A stretch of 24,664 nt of DNA from Clostridia bacterium (GTDB lineage: Bacteria > Bacillota_A > Clostridia > Oscillospirales > Acutalibacteraceae): the NCBI GenBank assembly GCA_017435305.1, contig JAFSFH010000023.1, positions 1 to 24,664 on the forward strand, read 5' to 3'. The translations under genes were made by a program, and so were the position numbers. Positions 18,545-24,664 of the stretch are shown here, one piece after another (positions within the stretch are counted from its first letter, which is position 1; the number at the start of each line of letters is the position of its first letter). The notes below the pieces were generated by a model. It saw nothing but the letters and a program-made list of their open reading frames with translations. It was not told where the DNA came from and searched no databases.

Positions 18545-20733
18545 GGCCATACACTCCATTCTCCGCCCGTGGGGGCGATGAAAATAACAGATTCATTGGT
18601 TTCGGTCAATACCAGCGTATTGTCCGCCAGGTGGGGCTGATACCGCCGCAGGCGGGCGGTGGAGGTGGTTACCACCGTGTACCCCGCGGTGGGGACTTTA
18701 GGGACGCCTGCCACTACGGCGACCCCCTCGTTTGCGGGCGGCATCACCGCGGCGTCGCCGCACAGCCACACCGTTTCGGTGCCTACCTCCACGCGGTAGA
18801 GGTCACCGTCGTACACCGTTATCTGCGCCCCATCCCAGAGGGTGACGGTGTCCCCGACGACCATCGGAGCGGGCTGTGCGGGACAGCCCAGCGCCCACAG
18901 AGGGTCGGCGGTGTATACGCGAGCGCCGCCCAGCAGGGCGTCGTAGGCGCGGGCGGCGTGGGTGGGGTCACCCTTGCCGATGAATACGGCGGTGGGAGGG
19001 GTGGTCTCTCCGCTTGCCGTCAGCAGACCGCTGCTGTCGGTGGCTATCACCGCCATTCGTCCCCGCTGATGGATGGTCAGCACCGCGCCGGTGGAGGTGC
19101 GGGTGACCGTCATCTCGGTGAGTCGGTGGGTGACGGGGATCGCCACACCCACCGCCAGAAGCACAAAAGCCATCACCGTGGCGGCAAACCGCATACGGTG
19201 GATGGGATAGCGTATGTAGTAGATAATCAACAGACACAGGGCGGTGACCAGCAGCCAACCCCATAGGCGGGGCAGGTGCAGAAAGCTGCCATCGGGGCTG
19301 CACAGACCCGCCACGAATCGCAGGTAGCGGGTGAGATACCCCGCCGCGGTCAGCAGCGGCTGTCCCAGCCAGGCGGTGAGGGGTGTCAGGCAGCACAGCA
19401 TACCCAGCCAACCCAGCACCAGTGCCCATCCCGCCGGGGTGACCGCCAGCAGGTTGGCGGGGATAAAGGTGACCGAAAAGCCGCCGTAATAGTAGCAGGC
19501 GATGGGGAGGGTGAACAGGGTCGCCCCCACGCACACCGCGCCGGCGGTATGGATAAAGTTGCGAATTCGCCGCCACACCTCACGGAGCCATCCTGCATCG
19601 GGGTCGTAGCGGGGCAGATGGCGGCACAGGCGCGGCGTAACACACACCACCCCCGCCGTGGCGGCGAAGGATAGCTGAAAGCCTGCGGAAAACAGATAAT
19701 ACGGGTTGGCGATGAGCAGGATCGCCAGCGCCAGGCCCAGCGAATTGAGGGCGTCAGCACGGCGCTCCAGCATCAGCCCGCACAGCCACACGCCGCACAT
19801 AACGGCGGCGCGGAGCACCGACGGACCGCCGCCCACCAGCAGTACGAACAGCGGCAATACCAGCAGCGTCACCGCCGCGGATAGGCGATAGCCCAGACCC
19901 ATCTGCCGCAGGCCTCCGTGGAGAGCCAGCGTCAGCAGGGACAGATGCAGACCGGACACCACCAGTAGGTGGGCGAGTCCGCTGCCGTTAAAATCGGCTC
20001 TGGTCTCGGCGGATACCGCCGCCTTTTCCCCCAGACAGAGGGCGGCCAGCATGGCGCGCTCCTCGCCGCCGACACCGCGGCTCAGTGCCTCGTTCAGCCG
20101 ATGGCGCAGAGCGTCGGTCAGACGGGTCAGGGCGCCGATTTCGCCTTCCGAGAGGATCACGTGGTCCTCGTCGGTATTGATGGGAAAGGCATAGATAAAC
20201 ACGCCCTCCACGCGGCGGGCGGCGGTGAAGCGGGGTACGGACAATTCCACGTCTGCGGTGACCCGATCTCCCACGCAGGGGGCGATTTCGGGGCTGTACA
20301 GCGCCACGCGGGTGCCCGCAGGCAACACGGTGGAGTCGGTCACCGTAACGGTGAACATCCGCCCCGTGGTGGGCAGGGATATTACCTGCCCCGTGAAGGT
20401 GTCCTGCCGTCCGTCTGCGGCCGCAGCCGGACGCTCGTGGGTATAGCGATAGCCCCCGCAGTTTAACAGGGTGACAGCGGCGGCGAGGATGACTATCACC
20501 GCCGTCTGGCGGCGGAGCGGGGGAATCAGCAGCCCCGCTATCAGCGCCCCCGCCAGCACCCAGACCCATACGATGGGCAGCCACAGCCCCAGGGCGGTGG
20601 CGGCGGCAACGGACAGTCCTGCCGTCAACAGGGGGCGCCGCACCGACCATCGGCGGGCGAAGGTGTCGGGCAATCGCCGATGACGCAGGGGATCGGTTGT
20701 TTCCGCCGTCAATGCCCTCACCGCACTTTCCAT
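18535..20733 (-). CDS. comEC: ComEC/Rec2-family DNA-uptake channel
   Basis: About 732 aa. ComEC forms the channel that carries single-stranded DNA across the membrane during transformation. N-terminal hydrophobic helices lead to an OB-like DUF4131 region (about 110-200). The competence domain follows, with GLAHLLVVSGLHLSLL (about 252-267), VLRAAVMCGVWL, and further helices to about 550. The C-terminal region (about 550-732) aligns in position with the metallo-beta-lactamase domain of the family, but I see no HxHxDH motif. In its place is TVTRTSTGAVLTIHQ. The start is uncertain: ATGs at 20757 and 20733 both lack a good ribosome site, and a TATACT at 20746-20751 would give a very short leader to 20733. 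It is first in the operon with holA and rnmV. Confidence 0.9.
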   Translation of the reverse strand: MESAVRALTAETTDPLRHRRLPDTFARRWSVRRPLLTAGLSVAAATALGLWLPIVWVWVLAGALIAGLLIPPLRRQTAVIVILAAAVTLLNCGGYRYTHERPAAAADGRQDTFTGQVISLPTTGRMFTVTVTDSTVLPAGTRVALYSPEIAPCVGDRVTADVELSVPRFTAARRVEGVFIYAFPINTDEDHVILSEGEIGALTRLTDALRHRLNEALSRGVGGEERAMLAALCLGEKAAVSAETRADFNGSGLAHLLVVSGLHLSLLTLALHGGLRQMGLGYRLSAAVTLLVLPLFVLLVGGGPSVLRAAVMCGVWLCGLMLERRADALNSLGLALAILLIANPYYLFSAGFQLSFAATAGVVCVTPRLCRHLPRYDPDAGWLREVWRRIRNFIHTAGAVCVGATLFTLPIACYYYGGFSVTFIPANLLAVTPAGWALVLGWLGMLCCLTPLTAWLGQPLLTAAGYLTRYLRFVAGLCSPDGSFLHLPRLWGWLLVTALCLLIIYYIRYPIHRMRFAATVMAFVLLAVGVAIPVTHRLTEMTVTRTSTGAVLTIHQRGRMAVIATDSSGLLTASGETTPPTAVFIGKGDPTHAARAYDALLGGARVYTADPLWALGCPAQPAPMVVGDTVTLWDGAQITVYDGDLYRVEVGTETVWLCGDAAVMPPANEGVAVVAGVPKVPTAGYTVVTTSTARLRRYQPHLADNTLVLTETNESVIFIAPTGGEWSVWPWQ

Positions 20734-20811
20734 TAAACTATCTGCAGTATAGCACATTCTGACGAAAAAATCTACCCCTAGGGTGTCTTATTTAAATAAT
20801 GTAAAAAGGTG

Positions 20812-20840
20812 TTGTTTTTTGCAGAGCGGTATGGTATGAT
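20812..20840 (+). promoter_or_regulatory. Promoter of the secreted nuclease gene
   Basis: TTGTTT (20812-20817), a 17-bp spacer and TATGAT (20835-20840). The leader is about 38 bases with AAAGGAG at 20869-20875. Confidence 0.7.
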
Positions 20841-20884
20841 GGTATTGAGGTAATTTGCCTAAAAACGTAAAGGAGTAATGCAAC

Positions 20885-23800
20885 ATGAAACACATCACCA
20901 AACGCACCCTGGCATTGTTGATGTCCCTGATGCTGATGGTCAGCCTGTTCGTAGGCGTGGCCGTACCGGCTCAGGCTGCTACTGTAAACTATAAGTACAG
21001 CGGCAACTACGTCTACAACTGGGGCACCCGTGGCACCGTTGCCACCTTCCTCTCTCCCATGGCGGAGGCTTTCTATGAGGACAACGGCGTCACCTATGAT
21101 CAGCTGGCATCCTATGCCGGTTCTTCCAGCACCGCCAGCGTGCCCTCCAGCGCGCTGTACAAGCAGCTGCAGAACCTGATGAAGAATGCACAGACCTATC
21201 AGACCAGCTACGACGCTACCCGTGATCTGTTCCGTTATACCGACTGTCAGAATAACGGCTCCCCCACCAGCATCTCCGCCTTCTATTCCGGAACCGCCGT
21301 CGGTCCCGCCTGGGATAGCGGTAAGACCTGGAACCGTGAGCACGTGTGGCCCAACAGCAAGGGCGACGACACCGGCAACGGCGAGAACGACATTATGATG
21401 CTGCGCCCCGAGACCTCCAGCAACAACTCTGCCCGCGGCAATAAGGCCTACGGCGAGAGCGGCGGCACCAGCTACTACGATCCCAATGGCTTGGGTCAGA
21501 AGGTGCGCGGCGATGCCGCCCGTATCCTGCTGTATACCTACGTCCGCTGGGGCGGTATGAGCATGTGGGGCACCTCCGGCGTTATCGAGTCCAAGGCCAT
21601 CCTGCTGAAGTGGATGGAAGAGGATCCGGTGGATACCTGGGAGCTGGCTCGTAACGATGCCGTTGAGTCCATCACCGGCACCCGTAACGTGTTCGTAGAC
21701 TATCCCGAATTGGCTTTTGAGATGTTTGAGGCCCCCATGCCCACCAACTGGACCACCCCCTCCGGCGAGGCTGCCGACGGCAACCAGGGCAACGTGGATC
21801 AGCCCGACATCCCCACCCCCGACGTTCCTACCACCGGTGAGGGCGTGGTGACCGAGCCCCAGACCGGCGTGGCTTACAAGCTGGGTCTGGACAACGGCTC
21901 TGCCGTGTACTATGCCACCGGCGCGATGAGCGGCTTCTACGGTGCCACCGAGACCAGCGTGGATGCGGCGGCGGATTTTTATCTGGAGGCCACCAACGGC
22001 GGTTACCATCTGTACACTACTGCCGGCGGCTCTAAGCAGTACGTCAATCTGGTGCTCAGCGGCACGTATTACAACTACACCTACGGTGCTACCGCCTCCT
22101 CCGTGTTCACCCTGGACGCCGAGAAGAACGCCCTGTGCACCACCGTGGGTACCGAGGTGTGCTATATGGGCACCTACGGCACGTATGTGACTATGGGCGT
22201 CCTGCGCACCTCTAAGCTGAAGGAAACCGATTACATCGCCCGTCTGTACGGCGCTGAGGGCGGCACCACCCCCGACACCCCTGATACCCCCGTCGACGTG
22301 CCCACCCCCGACACCTCCCTGACCATCCCTGCGGCCAACGCCCTGGGCTCCGCTATGGCGTCCGGCGTCTACACCGAGGGCAAGTACTACGTCAGCGGCA
22401 CCATCCGCAACATCGAGAATTCCACCTATGGCAATATGACCATTGCGGATGCTGCGGGCAACACCTTCTACATCTACGGCACCTATAATGCCGACGGCAC
22501 GCTGAAGTACGGCGAGATGGCCGACAAGCCTGTTGTAGGCGATACCGTCACCATCTACGGTCCCATCGGCAACTACAACGGCGCTCCCCAGTCCAAGAAT
22601 GCTTGGATCACCTCTGTGACCCCCGGCAGCGGCTCCGGCTCTGACCAGCCCACCGGCGGCGTGTCCATCTCCCTGATGGACGTGGCTAACCGCGTGTCCG
22701 GCTCTGCCGCTCAGCAGGTATGGCAGCAGAACGGCATCACCGTCACCAACGACAAGGGCACTTCCACCAGCGATATCAATTTGGATTACTACAATCCTGT
22801 TCGCTTCTATAAGAACAGCGACGTGACCATCGCCTATCCCGGTATGACCCGCATTGTGATCAATGCTTCGGTCACCACCGGTCAGTATGCCAAGGATTAT
22901 GCGGCGCCCTGGATGGATTCCAACACCGATGCCAACGCCACGGCCACCGTGGACGGCGACGTGGTCACCATCGTGTTCGCTGAGCCCGTGGATTCCTATA
23001 AGGTCACTCTGACCACCGGTCAGGCTCGCGCCTTCACCATCACCGTCTACGGCGAGGGCGGCAACCTGCCCGACGTGCCGGATGTGCCCGACGTGCCGGA
23101 CGTTCCCGACGTGCCGGATGTGCCCGACACCCCCGCTAACGAGACCCTGACCATCTCCGAGGCCATCGCTCTGGGCACTTCTCAGGAGCACAACACCTAC
23201 ACCACGGATAAGTACTACGTCACCGGTAAGGTGGTGGAGTATTACAACAACTACGCCACCTACGGCAATATGTACATCGCCGACGACGCGGGCAACCGCC
23301 TGCTGGTGTACGGTCTGTACAACGAGGATGGCACCGTCCGCTACGATGCGATGGACGTCAAGCCGGTGATCGGCGACACCATCACCGTATACGGCGTGAT
23401 CGGTCAGTACAACGACAATCCTCAGATGAAGAACGGCTGGCTGACCGCCCACGTTCCCGGCGGCGGCACTCCCGACGTGCCCGATCAGCCCGATCAGCCC
23501 GATCAGCCCGACCAGCCCGACGTGCCTGTGGATCCCTCCGGCTCGGTCACCATTGACTTCTGCAACGGTGCTGAGCGCACCGACTTCAGCGGAGACCGTC
23601 AGGTGTGGGAGCAGAACGGCATCGTTGTCACCAACAACAAGGCCGGCTCCTCTCAGCCTGTGGGCGACTACGGCGGCAGCGGTTATGCCGTCCGCTTCTA
23701 TCAGAATTCCAGCCTGAACATCTCCTATCCCGATATGGTCAAGCTGGTGTTCAACTGCAACGATTATAAGGATACCTATCCCTCCGCTCTGGAGGCCTCC

Positions 23801-24664
23801 ATCACCAACGGCACCGTTTCTGTGGACGGCACCGTGGTGACCGTGGTTCTGCCCGAGGCTGTGGACAGCTTTGATATTGCCGCCATGAGCGCTCAGGTGC
23901 GCGTGGACAGCATCGTCATCTACGTCGCCACCCCCGACGTACCCGACGAGCCCTGCGCCCACGAGTATGACAATGCCTGCGACGCCGAGTGTAACCTCTG
24001 CGGCGAGATCCGCACCGTGGGTGACCACGTGTGGGTAAACGGCGCTTGCGACATCTGCGGCATCGCCTCTCCCAGCAAGGTGACCATCACCTCCGAGTCC
24101 GCCACCGCCAGCTACGCCAAGATGGGCGGTAAGGTCTCCGCCAAGGTGACCGCCGAGGGCGACGGTCTGACCTACACCTGGTACATCAAGAATGACGGCA
24201 AGACCTCTTACAGCAAGTCCTCTGTGACCTCTGCCACCTATTCCACCACCATGAGCGATAAGGCGAAGAACCGCCGCATCTACTGCGTGGTGTCCGATAT
24301 GTACGGCAACGAGGTCAAGTCCAAGACCTTCATCCTGCGCGAGTCTGTCTCGATTACCAAGGAGCCTGCCACCGCCGCCTACGCCAAGAAGGGCGCCAAG
24401 GTGTCCGTGAAGATCACCGCCAGTGGCGACGGACTGAAGTACGCCTGGTACATCAAGAACGACGGTAAGACCTCCTACAGCAAGTCCTCTGTGACCTCCT
24501 CCACCTACTCTGTTACCATGAGCAGCAAGGTGAAGGGTCGCCGCTTGTACTGTGTCGTCACCGACAAGTACGGCAAGAAGGTGCAGTCCAAGACCTTTAT
24601 CCTGCGTGAGAGTGTCAGCATCGTAACCCAGCCCAAGACCGTGACCGTGGCGAAGAATAAGACC
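20885..24664 (+). CDS. Large secreted endonuclease I-family protein, multi-domain, 3' end outside window
   Basis: At least 1260 aa, still open at the right edge. A signal peptide ends at AQA (about 1-31). The endonuclease I domain (about 50-285) has the His-Me finger WNREHVWP (149-156, H153), NDIMMLRPETSSNNSARGNKAYGE, and later LLKWMEEDPVDTWE and TGTRNVFVDYPELA. A Pro/Asp linker is followed by an unassigned beta-rich segment (about 325-455). A pair of modules then occurs twice: an OB-like domain (about 479-576 and 755-855) and a beta-sandwich (about 593-723 and 886-1014). PDVPDV (about 729-749) and PDQPDQ (about 866-880) linkers separate them. A cysteine cluster (about 1024-1059) precedes at least two Ig-like repeats of 89 residues. 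The protein presumably degrades extracellular DNA. The ribosome site AAAGGAG fixes the ATG. Confidence 0.9.
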   Translation, partial: MKHITKRTLALLMSLMLMVSLFVGVAVPAQAATVNYKYSGNYVYNWGTRGTVATFLSPMAEAFYEDNGVTYDQLASYAGSSSTASVPSSALYKQLQNLMKNAQTYQTSYDATRDLFRYTDCQNNGSPTSISAFYSGTAVGPAWDSGKTWNREHVWPNSKGDDTGNGENDIMMLRPETSSNNSARGNKAYGESGGTSYYDPNGLGQKVRGDAARILLYTYVRWGGMSMWGTSGVIESKAILLKWMEEDPVDTWELARNDAVESITGTRNVFVDYPELAFEMFEAPMPTNWTTPSGEAADGNQGNVDQPDIPTPDVPTTGEGVVTEPQTGVAYKLGLDNGSAVYYATGAMSGFYGATETSVDAAADFYLEATNGGYHLYTTAGGSKQYVNLVLSGTYYNYTYGATASSVFTLDAEKNALCTTVGTEVCYMGTYGTYVTMGVLRTSKLKETDYIARLYGAEGGTTPDTPDTPVDVPTPDTSLTIPAANALGSAMASGVYTEGKYYVSGTIRNIENSTYGNMTIADAAGNTFYIYGTYNADGTLKYGEMADKPVVGDTVTIYGPIGNYNGAPQSKNAWITSVTPGSGSGSDQPTGGVSISLMDVANRVSGSAAQQVWQQNGITVTNDKGTSTSDINLDYYNPVRFYKNSDVTIAYPGMTRIVINASVTTGQYAKDYAAPWMDSNTDANATATVDGDVVTIVFAEPVDSYKVTLTTGQARAFTITVYGEGGNLPDVPDVPDVPDVPDVPDVPDTPANETLTISEAIALGTSQEHNTYTTDKYYVTGKVVEYYNNYATYGNMYIADDAGNRLLVYGLYNEDGTVRYDAMDVKPVIGDTITVYGVIGQYNDNPQMKNGWLTAHVPGGGTPDVPDQPDQPDQPDQPDVPVDPSGSVTIDFCNGAERTDFSGDRQVWEQNGIVVTNNKAGSSQPVGDYGGSGYAVRFYQNSSLNISYPDMVKLVFNCNDYKDTYPSALEASITNGTVSVDGTVVTVVLPEAVDSFDIAAMSAQVRVDSIVIYVATPDVPDEPCAHEYDNACDAECNLCGEIRTVGDHVWVNGACDICGIASPSKVTITSESATASYAKMGGKVSAKVTAEGDGLTYTWYIKNDGKTSYSKSSVTSATYSTTMSDKAKNRRIYCVVSDMYGNEVKSKTFILRESVSITKEPATAAYAKKGAKVSVKITASGDGLKYAWYIKNDGKTSYSKSSVTSSTYSVTMSSKVKGRRLYCVVTDKYGKKVQSKTFILRESVSIVTQPKTVTVAKNKT

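Noticed and set aside
17552..18640. 362-aa plus-strand ORF
   Set aside because: Antisense shadow of holA with no family features.
23070..23521. CRISPR-like short tandem repeats
   Set aside because: They are in-frame codon repeats for PDV and PDQ linkers inside the secreted nuclease, with no spacers.
20792..24028. 1078-aa minus-strand ORF
   Set aside because: It is antisense to the secreted nuclease gene, has a Gly/His/Val-biased low-complexity composition and no ribosome site or recognisable domain. The plus strand has a signal peptide, promoter, ribosome site and clear domains.

Overview
The window looks like a chromosome fragment of a GC-rich gut anaerobe of the class Clostridia (Oscillospiraceae/Ruminococcaceae-like). 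Pointers are a flavodiiron protein paired with rubredoxin, a comEC-holA-rnmV run with RNase M5, strong AGGAGG-type ribosome sites, sigma-A-type promoters with 17-bp spacers, a choloylglycine-hydrolase-family enzyme, and intergenic hairpin repeats of a kind I associate with gut Firmicutes. The genus cannot be fixed from the sequence alone.

Layout. 1-644: non-coding; a chain of nested hairpins, an intrinsic terminator and one copy (A) of a 260-bp repeat. 645-3558: an oxidative-stress and metal block with flavodiiron protein, rubredoxin, ZIP transporter and a Bcp peroxiredoxin that has a PerR-like box in front of it. It is followed by the inverted second copy (B) of the 260-bp repeat, so the block sits between inverted repeats. 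3970-6004: divergent dgt-like HD phosphohydrolase (-) and uracil-DNA glycosylase (+). 6084-8428: a tandem pair of secreted SGNH/DUF4886-like paralogues. 8460-10604 (-): choloylglycine-hydrolase-family enzyme, a lipoprotein and a TIGR04076-family protein.

10.8-16.2 kb: a compositionally different, lower-GC accessory block holding an XRE/zinc-ribbon regulator, a GNAT acetyltransferase, a CoA-disulfide reductase-rhodanese fusion, a MerR/TipAS regulator and a DUF4238 protein. It ends at the 3' side of tRNA-Pro(UGG). An 18-bp motif occurs three times in it in the same orientation, and a perfect hairpin plus TGGTCAAA boxes lie next to the tRNA. No integrase is present. 16.6-16.83 kb: a GC-rich, pseudoknot-capable candidate non-coding RNA with its own terminator.

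16914-20733 (-): a housekeeping operon comEC-holA-rnmV with stop/start overlaps; the ComEC C-terminal metallo-hydrolase domain looks degenerate. 20885-24664 (+): a very large secreted endonuclease I-family protein with repeated OB-like, beta-sandwich and Ig-like modules. It runs off the right edge and is covered on the opposite strand by a long spurious ORF.

The most unusual items are the candidate structured RNA, the modular hairpin repeats whose middle hairpin changes sequence but keeps its shape, the tRNA-Pro-linked accessory block, and the multi-domain extracellular nuclease.
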